This document shows, one piece after another, positions 11,201 to 22,300 of a stretch of DNA of 59,521 nucleotides. Source of the DNA: Saccoglossus kowalevskii (Eukaryota; Hemichordata; Enteropneusta; Harrimaniidae); NCBI RefSeq assembly GCF_000003605.2, contig NW_003119428.1:469546-529066 (forward strand), written 5' to 3'. A program made the translations under genes and the position numbers. The notes under the pieces are model-generated. The model was not told the DNA's origin, ran no database searches, and was given only the letters and a program-made list of their open reading frames with translations. Within the stretch, counting starts at the first letter, position 1. Each line of letters starts with the position of its first letter.

Positions 11201-11280
11201 ATAGTCTTACTTGAATCCAGTAGAAGATGGAACACATCAGGTAACCTCTTCAAACACGCGTCAATGTGGGTAGACTCCAT
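2180..11280 (-). CDS. BRAT1: BRAT1-like protein (BRCA1-associated ATM activator 1), seven exons, 3' part not visible
   Basis: BRAT1 is a HEAT-repeat scaffold tied to ATM/DNA-damage signalling, mTOR and Integrator-related functions. Seven exons join in phase: 11139-11280, 7498-7806, 6204-6699, 5476-5613, 4873-5041, 3712-3901, 2180-2247 (1512 nt, 504 codons). Every junction is GT-AG and codon phases agree throughout (1, 1, 2, 2, 0, 1, then 0). The N-terminus carries VDDTCVEKLLTLIENI, which fits the VADDTCLEKLL segment of vertebrate BRAT1; the later LVSFLSHV, FLPLDF, TVDFIMAAMKS and VVKMVDNPHMDST segments follow the vertebrate protein in the same order with similar spacing. The sequence is helical and leucine-rich with no membrane segment. 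Vertebrate BRAT1 is about 820 residues, so roughly 40% is missing and should lie left of 2180 or outside the window. Introns are 0.6-3.3 kb and several hold repeats. Identification rests on pattern matching from memory, not a search. Confidence 0.8.
2772..3680. repeat. 30-bp minisatellite with POU-octamer words in BRAT1 intron 6
   Basis: About 30 tandem copies of a 30-bp unit made of CATTATGCTAATA followed by TCATGCAAATGGTTCTG. Almost every unit holds the octamer ATGCAAAT and a second octamer-like word ATGCTAAT. Units between about 2842 and 3400 are nearly identical and differ mainly at one position class (ATATC, ATAGC or ATAGT) and in the GGTTCTG/AGCTCTA tail. Units from about 3430 to 3680 are degenerate, and one carries a 1-bp insertion near 3463. 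A homogeneous core with decayed flanks is typical of unequal exchange. The array occupies most of intron 6 and stops about 30 nt from the exon 6 donor. Confidence 0.95.
3712..3901 (-). CDS. BRAT1: BRAT1 exon 6 (residues 419-481)
   Basis: Acceptor TTGATTTTTACAG before 3901, donor AGTG|GTGAGT (near-perfect consensus) at 3712. 190 nt, phase 0 in, 1 out. Encodes GGRLDDDKLCRFLKYPIILL to LLDLALTLCDVYAVS. The 30-bp minisatellite begins about 30 nt into the following intron. Confidence 0.78.
4309..4809. mobile_element. Non-autonomous inverted-repeat element with internal ~150-bp repeats
   Basis: The ends are inverted repeats: TAGCTCCGCTGT near 4312 and ACAGCGGAGCTA near 4793. Inside, a unit containing AAGCAATCGGACT, TTTTTAACAAGAA and CACCAAAATTAG recurs about every 150 bp (anchors near 4391, 4547 and 4690). 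The right end has an ACGGACGACGACGGACAATC stretch and a hairpin, AGCTCCGCTCGAC with GTCGACAGCGGAGCT. No coding capacity. It lies within BRAT1 intron 5, starting to the right of exon 6 and ending about 60 bp short of exon 5. Class unknown. Confidence 0.6.
4873..5041 (-). CDS. BRAT1: BRAT1 exon 5 (residues 362-418)
   Basis: Strong acceptor tract TTTTCTTGTTTTTTTCAG before 5041, donor ACGAAG|GTAATC at 4873. At 169 nt it carries phase 2 to phase 0, exactly what is needed between exons 4 and 6, which do not join in frame without it. Encodes LYELVFLPLDFCLHPSPS, then STVDFIMAAMKSRGTCISLV and ALQRQCTK. Because there is no ATG at its start it is easily missed by methionine-based frame calling. Confidence 0.8.
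5476..5613 (-). CDS. BRAT1: BRAT1 exon 4 (residues 316-361)
   Basis: Acceptor TATTTCGTCTTTCAG before 5613, donor AATAG|GTAATC at 5476. 138 nt, phase 2 in and out. Encodes TSDWIQMDDIIVMIMSLMHH and SPALKLTTTLLLEMDQQHEQ. The W-x-x-D-x-I helix followed by P-A-L-K-L matches the corresponding BRAT1 helical pair. Confidence 0.78.
6204..6699 (-). CDS. BRAT1: BRAT1 exon 3 (residues 151-315)
   Basis: Acceptor TTTTTATTTACAG before 6699, donor ACAAG|GTGACA at 6204. 496 nt, phase 1 in, 2 out. It reads ECIEQIIACLVDASMFVITA, then a polar, serine-rich stretch (around residues 195-220, including ETSSSSSF), then helices ending VELFIVIARKTR. The polar stretch falls where vertebrate BRAT1 has a variable linker. 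Confidence 0.8.
7498..7806 (-). CDS. BRAT1: BRAT1 exon 2 (residues 48-150)
   Basis: Acceptor ATATCATTACAG before 7806, donor TTAG|GTAATT at 7498. 309 nt, phase 1 in and out. Encodes DRMKLFKEDVGLVSFLSHVV through ALEGIEYWLDASVRCAWLNS to YQVITQL. The LVSFLSHV, TFALKLNG and VRCAWLNSM segments keep the order and spacing of the HEAT-like N-terminal helices of BRAT1. Confidence 0.8.
7862..8236. repeat. Degenerate short tandem repeat in BRAT1 intron 1
   Basis: A loose array whose unit is about 17-19 bp, built on AAAATGAGATTGTTGACC with many variants (GATATTGTTGAGCAAAAT, GAAATTGTTGACCAAAAT). Roughly twenty units, with spacing slips and substitutions. It begins right after the exon 2 acceptor region, so it lies at the 3' end of intron 1 of the BRAT1-like gene. 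Open frames across it are by-products of the periodicity. Confidence 0.75.
8250..10400. other. BRAT1 intron 1, no recognised element
   Basis: AT-rich intronic sequence with a run of 11-12 G near 8455-8466 and short A runs near 8870 and 8920. Exons 1 and 2 join in phase, so no additional coding exon is required here and none was recognised. Confidence 0.5.
10419..10472. repeat. Inverted repeat (19-bp arms) in BRAT1 intron 1
   Basis: Arms CAGGACTAGTAACTTTCTA (10419-10437) and TAGAAAGTTACCAGTCCTG (10454-10472) pair with one mismatch around a 16-nt loop. It could be a transposon relic or a hairpin in the pre-mRNA. No run of T follows to suggest a terminator role. Confidence 0.85.
11139..11280 (-). 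CDS. BRAT1: BRAT1 exon 1 (residues 1-47)
   Basis: Start codon at 11280-11278 and donor ACAG|GTAAGA at 11139/11138. The exon begins MESTHIDACLKRLPDVF and ends ENITQCT plus one base. It contains DDTCVEKLL, the segment most alike to vertebrate BRAT1. The ATG is the first in frame, and the peptide starts only a few residues before the conserved helix, as in the vertebrate protein, which supports this start. Confidence 0.82.
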
Positions 11281-11543
11281 AATCATTTGTCAGCTATACA
11301 ACTCTCAAGATCAAATCTTTGATTTATGAACGAACGGATATATTACAACTGCTTCTGACAAGTTTCGCGCACATTATGAATCGTTGCTCGAAGGACTAGA
11401 ATAATTCACTGGAATGAACTGATTTGTTTTCATATTCAAACTCTGACCACTACGATCGTTATCAATATTTACATTCCGACACTTTAACGTGCACACCTCG
11501 TCCTGGGCGCCGCCATTTTCTTCTTCGTAAAGGACCTGTGCGG
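11281..11543 (-). promoter_or_regulatory. Putative BRAT1 promoter with YY1-like site
   Basis: The sequence directly upstream of the BRAT1 ATG becomes richer in CG dinucleotides towards 11543. On the minus strand it holds AAAATGGCGGC (11509-11519), a good match to the YY1 consensus common at housekeeping promoters, about 230 nt upstream of the ATG. No TATA box is evident. Assignment as promoter is inference from position and motif. Confidence 0.45.
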
Positions 11544-11648
11544 NNNNNNNNNNNNNNNNNNNNNNNNNNNNNNNNNNNNNNNNNNNNNNNNNNNNNNNNN
11601 NNNNNNNNNNNNNNNNNNNNNNNNNNNNNNNNNNNNNNNNNNNNNNNN
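11544..11648. other. Assembly gap (105 N)
   Basis: A run of 105 unresolved bases immediately upstream of the presumed BRAT1 promoter. The true length is unknown. Any divergent first exon in this region would be hidden. Confidence 1.
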
Positions 11649-14600
11649 GAAAATATATTTAATATAGCCACCCAATCACTGTCACGGGAGTCTGGCAAAT
11701 CAATCAGGAAACACTTGTAACTGTGATTATTTACTTGAAATAGTATTTACATTCAGGAATTTGTGTTTTAGTGGAAAATTTGGAACTATATAAAGTTGCT
11801 TGTTCCTCGTCAAATATTTGTTGACTAAATTAAACAACTCATTTTTTTAACTGGAGTGCGGTAATGATGATTTGTTACATCTTCGATCATTAGGGTCGGA
11901 CCATTTAGAAATAGGGGGTATTTAAAAAATATAAAAGTGACCGACGTGTATGGGTTCAGCAAAAAAAAATAGTTGAAAACAAAGAATGCTCTATTTTTAT
12001 TTTAATGTATGAGTAGGGTTTTTTTGTTTAGAGTGTTTACTAGGTTTGATGTGTTGAAGACAATTCGTATACTTATGCCTATAATGTTCCAGCTGACATC
12101 AGGTCTTGTGTTCAATTATGAGAATTACCCCCATTCTGTAACCAGTACACAAACAAGCATCCTGAACTCCTGCATTCGGGCGAACCAACATCCAACCTAA
12201 AATCACCGGCAACTAATCACTGGATAAATCAAGAATGTGTGCGTATATACATTATAAAACACACGCTACTCAAAAGAACTTGACTACATCGCGAAATACT
12301 AGTATTTTGGTTTGAAAATCAACTAAATTGATCTCCTATTGACATATAGAGAAATGTTATGTATTGGATCAACTGAAAGGTCATGAAATATTGATTGAAT
12401 AGATTTAGACGTCATAGCATCGATAAAATATGTATATTTTATATTTTGAAATAGGTTATATAAAAAAAAAAAGTACAAGCCACCATTATAATCTATGGAC
12501 CGAAATAGAATTGGTTTGTAGGATAAATGAGAAGGTCTTTAATTACCTCATTAACCATATGCAAATCTAATTGTTTTTGTATGAAAAACGCTATACACAT
12601 CTCATGTGTGAAAGACAGACAGATATACAAGAGAGCTTGTTAAGCTAATTTGATTAATAATTAACTTTTTTAGATTGTTTCTTCTATATATTAACGACGG
12701 TTTGCTCCGAATGGTTGAAATTTGGTACATGCACGCATACGTTAATAACAAAAAAATGTCCCACCCCCAAAAACAGATGAAATAAGCTGTTTTATATTTT
12801 ACTTATTCTTTTAGATATCTTGCTATTTTTCTCAGTAAACGGCTGCAGATTTTGTTGATAGTATTGAAAATACATTATCAATTGGAAACCTTCTCCAGAC
12901 AGTTTGCAAGTATATTGATAGCAAGATGTAGTTTTTGGTATTGTTAACATATTTTGAAATAATTTTGCATGCAACTATTTAGAATATGACCAGCCGTTTT
13001 TAGGGAATTCATTAAGAAAGTTGAATTGTTGAAAGACCATTTTTTTTTTTTAAATATTTCACAAGAATACATATTTAAAGAATGAAGGTCAGATAGTTCG
13101 AGACTATTTCAAGCGAGACAATCAGAAATTACAACACCACACTCTATCATTAAAATGCATTCCTATATTTCACACATATGTTTAGAGCAGATTGTTTTTT
13201 TTTGTTTTGTTTTTTGTTCTGTTACAGCATATCCCTTATTTTTGTTGATTATATCTATGACGGTGATAATCTGGAATCTAAAAATCCCCAAAGTAAGGTT
13301 CCAAAAATACTAATAAATATAGTTTCCATTGTCAGTATTTTGTATAACCTATCAGTATTTAATTTATGAAAGTTAAGGTACCGAACTACTTTTTTCACAA
13401 ACAATGCGCTGATCACCCATTAATATGAGCCATTTACCATTTATCGGTCTCTGTGGTGACAAGTTTTGTCATATCTAAAAATTGTGATAGGGTAGATGAA
13501 AAACAAATTATATGTAGTTATTAGATTGATAATCATGGTTGTCACGAATTTCTAAAAAGTATTATGTATATTTTTATGAAATAATGCTTTAACATGATTT
13601 CCCATGAAAAGAGTTCTAAAAACGTTTTAATTTTTACAATATTTTGTACAAGTTAAACAATGCTCAAACGTTGACGACTTGTGTCTAAAAACAATATTAT
13701 GTAACACGTTGGAAATATTCGAATGGGAAAATAAAAACAAAACTGTTCTTATGTAATGGAATCAATATTTTTTTTAGATTTTAAACTTTACAATCATTTT
13801 AACCATTTAGATCGATTTGCTTTCTTTATGCTTGTCTGCATAATTGAAAAGATTTATCAACAGATCCACACGTAGTTTCCCTTGTTGTAGAGTCAGAGAA
13901 TTGCATGATGGATCAGAAAACTAATCAGCTACAACATAACTATTGGTAATGCGACTAGTACTGGATGTAGTGAAGTTGATATGACAGTACTCATTCATAA
14001 ACCTTGAAAGAGAAAACTCACGGACATAGACGATACCATCTACTTCGGGTAAACACAGATTGCGCCAACAGTACATATTCTAACCGATTCAAAACGTTAT
14101 ATGAAAAAGCCTCTATGACTATTTTAACTTCAAGGCACTTCGCAGATTTTGAATTTGGATTATTAAGAGTGGATTCTAAAACAACAAATTACAGACTGTC
14201 TTGTTAGTATTATTGCTGGCATTTTATATCAATAATAACAAATAAAAAACAAAGCAGATATAAACACAAAAAAACAAGCCCCTCAAGAACTTCATAGCTA
14301 GGATACCATACACAGTCACATTAGCCACTTATTTTCAGTAGAGTCCTAACATCACACCCACTGTAAACACCAACATACACAACAATACAAAATACAATAC
14401 ACATCCAAGACATTAATAAACACGACCAATTACAATTCGAATTTGTATGTGAAAATAACTATAGAATTACACAACGAACGTCAAATATAAACTCGGAAAT
14501 TACCTAACCAAATTTGCCAAGTGTTTCTTCACTGTGTGTTTAAAACGCAATTGATCACTTAATATTTTTAACTAATTCGTAGTAATTTATTCAATTCTCT

Positions 14601-14940
14601 GCCTGATATTTTTAGGACACAATCGTTCCCCTGGTGTTATATGAATGTAAATTATTTATGTTTTTCACATCCAAAATATTTACTTTACCCCGTTCTGCCC
14701 CACAATTATTCGGGGAGACAGATTAAGATTAAATCTGATCTTTTTAGTCTGATATGTAGCTTTTTTTTTCCTCAAGAGACTTTGTCAATGATGTCATGGG
14801 GTTGAAGTGTGGATGAACATATTCAGAATCGATGACACCTGACAGATGACAGGCCATTATCAGTTATGACATTTAGAGAGTTTTTTACTTAGAATAGTTG
14901 ATATTTGTACAAATCTCATCTCCGAAATTTACGCTGATGT
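11649..14940. other. AT-rich gene-free stretch
   Basis: No coding exon recognised on either strand; open frames are short and of random composition. A GGGTCGGACCATTT segment at 11893-11906, followed by a G run, resembles a segment near 24788 and is probably the end of a shared dispersed repeat. Confidence 0.5.
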
Positions 14941-14959
14941 GAAGAAAGTTAAAGTAACA

Positions 14960-15210
14960 TAAAAAATATTGAGGGGCCAAGTATACCTTTTTGAGGGACA
15001 CCTCCCATTAATTTTAATTTATTACATAAAATGGAATAGTCGACCGCATCAAAGGCCCAGCATAAACCATTTTGACCAAATATTTCTCAAGTTGTATACA
15101 AACTTTCTCAAGCACTTTAGAATTAAAGCTAAGAATACTAACTGGGCGATAGTTCCCAGCGTGTGTTCTAGAGCTCTTTTTGTAACAATTGCTTGCTTGG
15201 CCATTTTAAA
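14960..15210 (-). mobile_element. Non-LTR retrotransposon (LINE) reverse transcriptase remnant
   Basis: On the minus strand, frames interrupted by shifts read pieces of a LINE reverse transcriptase in order: MAKQAIVTK (about 15180-15205), GNYRPVSILSFNSKVLEKV with IQLEKYL (about 15075-15160), AFDAVDYSIL (about 15028-15057, catalytic motif A with its aspartates) and GVPQKGILGP (about 14970-15003, motif B). In intact enzymes tens of residues separate these blocks; here the motif A and B blocks are only about eight residues apart and the block before motif A is also shortened, so internal deletions have occurred. The YADD motif and the endonuclease are absent. Clade (CR1, Jockey or L2-like) cannot be set. 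Non-functional. Confidence 0.85.
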
Positions 15211-15256
15211 CTATTTAAGTAGTGTATTGTTTTTTTTTACAAAACGATTAATCAAT

Positions 15257-15290
15257 TCATGGAAGGTACTAACGTTAGTACCTTCCATGA
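15257..15290. repeat. Perfect 34-bp palindrome flanked by 7-bp direct repeat
   Basis: Each arm is TCATGGAAGGTACTAAC with no spacer and no mismatch. The heptamer ATCAATT occurs at 15251-15257 and again at 15290-15296, overlapping the outermost palindrome bases, so the inner 32 bp look like an insertion with a target duplication. It lies about 50 bp from the LINE fragment. Confidence 0.9.
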
Positions 15291-15760
15291 TCAATTATAT
15301 ATGCAATAGCCTGTGACGTAGCAGAATCACCAGTATTTTTAAAAATATCCTGCTCACTAACAGGCTTCAGTTAAAAACAACTTTAGTTTTATTTTATTCC
15401 TGTACAGATTCCAAAGAATATCCGAATTAGCGCTAGGTTTATTCGTTGAAGCGGTCAACTTACTTGGCAGATGCGAGGCTACATTAACATGTTTAGCTAC
15501 TGCCGCTACACAAATTGCCGTCGATTTCTAAAATTATCTTATTATCGCATTTAGAGATGTTCTAAATTGTTGTCTTCGTACACTTCTTGTGACTACTGAA
15601 TGTAATTTCACATAATGCTCTTCAAATATCATATCATATGGACCCACGTTCATTGATGAATATTCAAGACAATGACCTATACGAGAGGAGGTACAGTTGG
15701 AATGGGCGAATGCAGCAAAAAGTGAAGTGAGGTATCGCATCCATAAACTTGAGTCACGTG

Positions 15761-15892
15761 TTAAAGCGCGGTGGTCGTAGCGCAGCGCGTGTTCGAATTT
15801 CATGTAAATAAACAATGTATTTTACACGCGTTGTATACTCGCTATGAGTCCCATATCGAACAGGACGCGGCACGACGACCACCGCCCTTTAA
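15761..15892 (-). mobile_element. TTAA-bounded hairpin MITE, copy M1
   Basis: 132 bp starting and ending with TTAA. Terminal inverted repeats of about 25 bp: in minus orientation the element opens TTAAAGGGCGGTGGTCGTCG and its other end mirrors this. The interior includes CGCGTCCTGTTCGATA, GTGTAAAATACATTGTTTAT and ATGAAATTCGAACACGCGC. Copies M2 and M3 (56.6 and 58.7 kb) are close matches in the opposite orientation. TTAA at both ends recalls piggyBac-type target sites, but no transposase is present. Confidence 0.85.
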
Positions 15893-18800
15893 CAGATGAC
15901 CAAAGTATGTATTCAAAAATCCTGGTACACTATATGGTATATATGTTGATGTCCCCACAAAAAAAAACAATATAGGGAATAACAATTCTACTACAATTCT
16001 ACAAACCAACATCTCTTAGCATGAATGCAATTTTTACTTGTCACAAGACAATCATTATGTGAACGGATGAGTTGCTCAGCTTGTATCTGATACGTACACT
16101 CGGTCATTTAAATGTTTAGACAAGTTGTCAACAATCTTAACATTTATTTTAACTTTTGTCCACTTGCTAGAAGTGGAGAAATTGCAATAAATAAGACTTC
16201 GAGTGTAACTTCATTTCAGCATTTAAACAATTTACATGTGAATCAGACATTCTATAAACGCTACTAAACATGTTGCTATAACAACCTAAACATAATCTTA
16301 AATATATACGAATACGGCCGTGTCTATGCCGTACCAAAAGAGGTTACGTAGTCTATACGGTCGCATCTCTGTTTGTCTTTCTTTCTCTTGGTTTTTATCT
16401 ACGACCAAATAACTACAGCCATGCTACCAACAACAGATTGTAATTTGGTACGATCTGTATACTTTGTCAAGAATAAGACTGATCAACACTGAAGATGAGT
16501 TCGTATGCTAGAATTTCTGATTTGCAACACATTTGTCGAGTTTTGGGGGTATATTTTTTCTACAAAAGTATCGACTTTCAAATGAGAACAAATTGTGCTC
16601 CCTTGTTGGCCGATTCATTTCTTTATTCATATGGAGCTGAGTCACTAAATAAATTAGATAACACAAAACATACATAAAAGCCAAATCCGATTTAACGCAC
16701 GCCCGAAGGATATTAAATGAGTTCGATGTACTTTTGTACATTTAAGGTCAATACAGTTGTGTTGATTTATGGTATGCGTTCGCAAGCCATACACTGCACG
16801 AGTCGTTTTATTCTGTTAAACGGGATTACATGCAGTAGCAGCAGAAGCTCGATGACAGAAAATACTGGCTCGGATTCTTTATTTCTTTTCAAATTAACCC
16901 TCGCTCCTGGTTATCAAAAGTCGAGATTTGTAGAAAAAGTATTTACTGAAAAATATTTTTCACTGTGACGCTGAGAAACACGTGGTGCTAATTCCTGGAT
17001 TTTTTAGGATGTTGCAAATAAATTTATTGGTATTACCGCGAGAAACGATGTTTAACTGTTTTTATTATATAGCTTTTGTTTTGAGCCAGGTTAAGAAATA
17101 TTTATGTAGCTCCATAGACGCCCATGTATTATCATTAGCGACAGAGGGCGTACAATATATATGCATATGTAACATCATGTGGGATATATGCATTGGTAGG
17201 AAAACATTTAATTTTTCAGCAGATATTTTTTCGTTATATCAGGATCGTCAGGTTCTAGTTACCAACACAGAGGATGACAAATCAGGTTGAAAGGCATTCG
17301 GATGATAAATAGGCCTAGGTATTTAAGACGATATCAAATACACAACGAAAGGCGCTATTTCCCCTAAAAGCTCAGCTGTTCGATGTTCAATATTAGCATA
17401 CAATTTACATAACATTGCTTATCGCAACACATCAACATGGGCGATATATTTCGAATCTCTGTTATTTACGTCCCTGTTGCCATGCAGTTCTTGCCTTTGG
17501 AGTTATAGGATAGAATATAAAGCGTTCAACATTGGTATCCATAACAAGACAGATTTTGGTCACATGATCTCGTAATGGAAATGTCACATTTTGAAATTCA
17601 AGCAATACCAGTCATTTTGTTTTTGAATCCGTGTAACACCATAGACCATACACAGATTATTACAGCGCGTTCCTAATACTCAACACAATGATACAAGTGA
17701 TACCAAATGCATATACGAATACCTCATCCGGTAACAGAAAGAAGGGTTTTACCTAATGAGGTTATTCTTCTAGTAGCGAATTTGAATTATGAAATCAGTT
17801 TCCTGAAATCAGTATTTTCTGTTCCAAAAATAGCTTATGTTTTGCGGCAGCACAGAAGCGATGTGTGACCAGCATTCTGAAATACTCTGAGATAAGAAAA
17901 CCCGGTTTTGACATTGACTAAATACAATTAAGAAATATTAATGTGGGTATATATATTCATGGCTTCTCAGTACATGTCATAAACCAATCCGTAGTATGAG
18001 CAAAATTTAAAATAAACTCGAAATCTAAAAACGAAAAAAAAACGTACCAAACATATAAACACATACAATATGGTGCGCGAACACACGATTACGTCAATAA
18101 AAAACATTAACGTAATACATTCTGGCTACGTGTCGTAAAGTTATAGAATTTTTGCATAACGACACTCGTGTCACCAACACCTGTCAACAGCGCATCTATA
18201 TCAATATTGTCAATGACGCTTTGTGATAAGTCATAAAGCCCAAGACAGTGGTTTGTTATAATCTACCGAGCTGGTAACCCCGGGGAATTACGTACGTTTG
18301 TAACAGTATCGATTTGAAGCGCGTTCTTGCCAGCAGTCATATCTACAACGTGTTTTTTTTTAAATAGATAACTGCTCTCTATAAAGTTCTGCTTAATAGG
18401 TCTTTTATTCGGCAAATTTGTGAAACGTTAATCTCGGAACATTGTAAACACATGATATTTATAAAAACGAAAGTCAGTAAGTGTTTACAAATCCAATTTT
18501 AAATTTACTTTCACATTTTTGTTACCCATTCATAATTACAATATAGTGTTTTATGGTGTATATATTGGTCAAGGACATGGTATCTCGGTGATTTGCCAAA
18601 GGGATATGACACTTTGTCGGTATATCTGAATCGTACTCCACAAAAGTATATGCCTGTTTACTGTCATTGGTATTTGTTTGTAAACATCCCGAAACTATGT
18701 AGTATTAGAATGTAGCGTTCGAACGATTTTGAAATAAAATAAAAATTCATGTTCTTTTTTGTCGCTTATAATGAACTGTTTAGTTCATAAGTAAAGAAAT

Positions 18801-19260
18801 CAGTTTCACGATGGATGTCGTAAATCATGTTAATACCACTTACTCTCACTGCGTTAATGTGCGCTTGATTTGTCCAAACAGTGCTCGGACTAGCTGCTGG
18901 TCTTAAAATAAGTGTCTTGATTTAGGATCAAGGTGATCGCGAATAGATATTAGTAATACGTTTCTATGTTGTCACTGACTTTGCAAAGGTTTAAAAGAGT
19001 TTTTGCATATGTCCCCAAAGCAGGTAGTTCATAAATGATTGTTATAGCATATAACATTGTGTGTGTTCTTTCTAAATAAAAGAACAATTATATAACTAAC
19101 AAGCACTGTCGTATTCATCGCGTTATGATGATACACTGGGAGACTCCTGAACGAGATCCAGATTTTGTTTACCGGTTTTATAATGTCGCAAACGTTGTTG
19201 AAAACATTTATTTTGATAGAGTAAAAAATCCATTTACAGTCAGCTTGAATAATATAATAT
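15893..19260. other. Gene-free stretch
   Basis: AT-rich sequence with no recognisable exon, RNA gene or long repeat. The longest open frame (16982-17290, +, 102 codons) has no familiar motif and runs into random-looking sequence. Confidence 0.5.
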
Positions 19261-19261
19261 G

Positions 19262-19390
19262 AGGTTATTACGAGGATACCTCAAAGTATGCACGAAGACG
19301 GTACAGCGGCAGTGTCGACCGACGGCAGCGGACGTCGATGCGACGGCGTACTGTCTGAGTACATACTTTGAGGTACCCGCGTAATAACCT
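19262..19390. mobile_element. 129-bp hairpin element
   Basis: The ends are inverted repeats of about 29 bp with two mismatches: AGGTTATTACGAGGATACC on the left, mirrored by GGTACCCGCGTAATAACCT on the right, continuing into TCAAAGTATG / CATACTTTGA. Pairing continues loosely inwards (GACGGTAC against GTACTGTC), so nearly the whole element can fold. The interior is CG-rich (GACGGCAGCGGACGTCGATG) while the flanks are AT-rich. Flanks are TA-rich, so a TA-type target duplication is possible but not provable. Confidence 0.8.
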
Positions 19391-22300
19391 TATTATTATA
19401 CATCTTTTCCTTCCAAGGATACACCATGGGAATGCCGAATTCCAAAAAGTTTTGAACAGAATCAGCGAACTTCTTTGTGTGGAGTCCGGTCAAACCCTGG
19501 TGGCAGCTGTGTTTGTTTTTATTATTAGAGGACGCTTACGCGCGTACTCATTCGCATTTCCTAATATGGTAGGATGAAAATACCCCGTAAAATACCGCAA
19601 AATTACGGCACACTGTAACTTATGGCGTTACGGTGACAGATGTATAATAATAAATGTTACTGCTTTACTCATATCTACTATATGTAGTCGGGCATCTTGA
19701 ATCAGCACCGAACATAAGAATAACACTGGCTGTAAATACTTTTTCCCAAATTACATATTAGCTGTATTTTTTCGAATATGGTCGTATAATAGACAAGTTC
19801 TTCAATGACACAAGATATTCAATATTTTTTGCAGATTGTGTGTGTGTGTCTGTCTGCGTTGGATATTAAATGTGTGTATCGTTTAGAAACATTTGAAGAC
19901 GATGTTATCCTTAAAAGAAATTATGAATGGTTTAAAAGAGCAACAATGGACGTAAACGTGAGTGCGAAAAACTTTAAATGTCAATTTTAGTTTAATGCAT
20001 AACAAACTTTCCAGTTTCCAGCAATATTTTACAAACTTCATTATGCGGGTTTTTTTTTCTCGAGAAATAACTGACACGCACGTACACACTCCGGGAATTG
20101 GGTTGCATTGAGACGAGTGAGTTATATGTCTGTCTGCGAACCTCCATTAGAGAACATATAATCCTCTTATCCGTCAAAGCACCAGGGATTACTCGAGAAT
20201 GCTTTTAATCATCGTTACATAACAACCACATTTGAAAACAAATCATAAGAAATATAAATTACAGTTATATAAAGCTATATATTTTCCACTGCCTAAATTG
20301 CTAGTATAAACAAATTAATTACAGTTGTCTTAATTACTAGATTAATTAAAGAAACAACATATTGACATATTTGACATTATAGTTTTGTTTATAGAAAGTA
20401 TTCATCTCAGATTAAAAATCAGTGTACCTAACCAGTTTTAATAATTGTAAAATATGGAACACTGGACACCTTGCTACAAATATATATATATATATGAGTC
20501 CATATTCTTGCCAGTATTATCTAATTATTGAACTTGTGTTTATGCCATTTTTTCCATCTTTTTGACGTCAATCAATCAGAACCTTGTAAGCGTCACTCGA
20601 CCGTAACCAGCACACACGCTCTAAGTTAATGTCCTATTCTACAAACATATTGCGCATACATATATAATATTAAATAAATTGATCACGGCCAATTGAGCCG
20701 TCAATTACAGTGGCACTATTCCCATCATAAGTAGTTAAACGCGCCACTCAGGCATTCTGGTTCGTCCTGTACTACGTTTGAGAGAAATGACAAAGACGGC
20801 ATACGCTTTGTTTCAGTAACACATCAGACCTGTCACGGAGACGCATGCGCACGGCACATTGCATTTTTTACGATGTCTGATTGTACAAATGCTTTCAACG
20901 TGTGACACAATGTTATCAAATATAGAGCCAGCCTCGCGAATTCCACCCACTCTCGAAACGTGTTCCGCATGCACAATCAGTTATCTATGAGTTGTTCGAT
21001 ATTCAGCGATGATCGAATGATCAGTACGTCACGAGTTCTTAGATGTTTGTGCGATTGATTCTGGTTCATCTGTCTTCATTTCAATTAGTGTGCGTACGTT
21101 GTTCGTGTTATGTTATATAATAAAAATCACTCATTGCGTCACTGATGGAGGATACATAATGTTCCCAGGGGCAATTGTTGGCTTATGTTGTTACCATTTT
21201 GTTGGTGCATGTTCTTATATAATGACGTTTACGCAATCTCAACTACAAATTATAACGGCCTTGCGATCCGTGACTCCGAGCGTCAAAAGTTCTCAAATCG
21301 ACCAGTTGGCGCGGTGATACGATAGTCGAATTTTAACGCGACGCAATCTAGTATGGGATGGCAATTTAGTGACGTTGTACTCGGCGCTGTACTCGTTACG
21401 ACCATCTCAGACTGTCCTTACCTCATTGTTTGTATTTCTATGGATATACCTACAGATAAAGAATAATTAACAAAGAGAGAAACTAGCCACTTATCCACTG
21501 CGTGCCCTCTCTTACACAGTGAAACATCCTTCAAGATTCTAATAGGTATTTCAAATATAAATAAATTTGAGTATTCCCATTGGGCAAGATGAAGTCTCGT
21601 CTGCAAAGTTAATGCAATTAGACTACTATGTTTGTGAGGTAATTGTACCAATTAATAATAATAATAATCTAATACGGACTCTCATCTTTAACTAATTGGC
21701 GCAAATTATTTGCCCTTCGATTCAAGATTTCAGTAATTTAAGCAATATGATTCTTCAATTGAACCAATTTGCCAACTGGGCTGATCGCAAAATTGATTTC
21801 ATTAGGAACCGAGCTCATTGAACTCGCCCAGCTACTTTTAGACTACGCGGTTTTCAGGAAGGTCACGAGATAACATATTGTACGTTTATTCTGATTGGTA
21901 AACCCCCAATCACATGTTTTGTCGATTTCACAAATGAATTGATGATAATCACATATGAATTAAATGTTACATTCAACGGACTCGGGACCACGTGTTAGTT
22001 CACGCTATTAGAATAGGTATGGCTTATAGCGCAATATTATTATGTTTTTAGCTCTTACAACATTCAACTAATAACTAATCTTAATGTTTGTAAATAATGA
22101 TGGTAAATGGTCTACATTATAGGCAGAGAATATATAATTTGTACATAATATATGAAGTCGGCATTCGGTATTTTTTTGTCTCGACGCTCAAAGAATCAGG
22201 TAAACATCAAAGCAGGTAATTATCATTCAGGATATTGTAAACACTTGCATATATAAAGTGTGGTGAATGATGATGTTTCCATGGAAACTCATCTGGCCTC

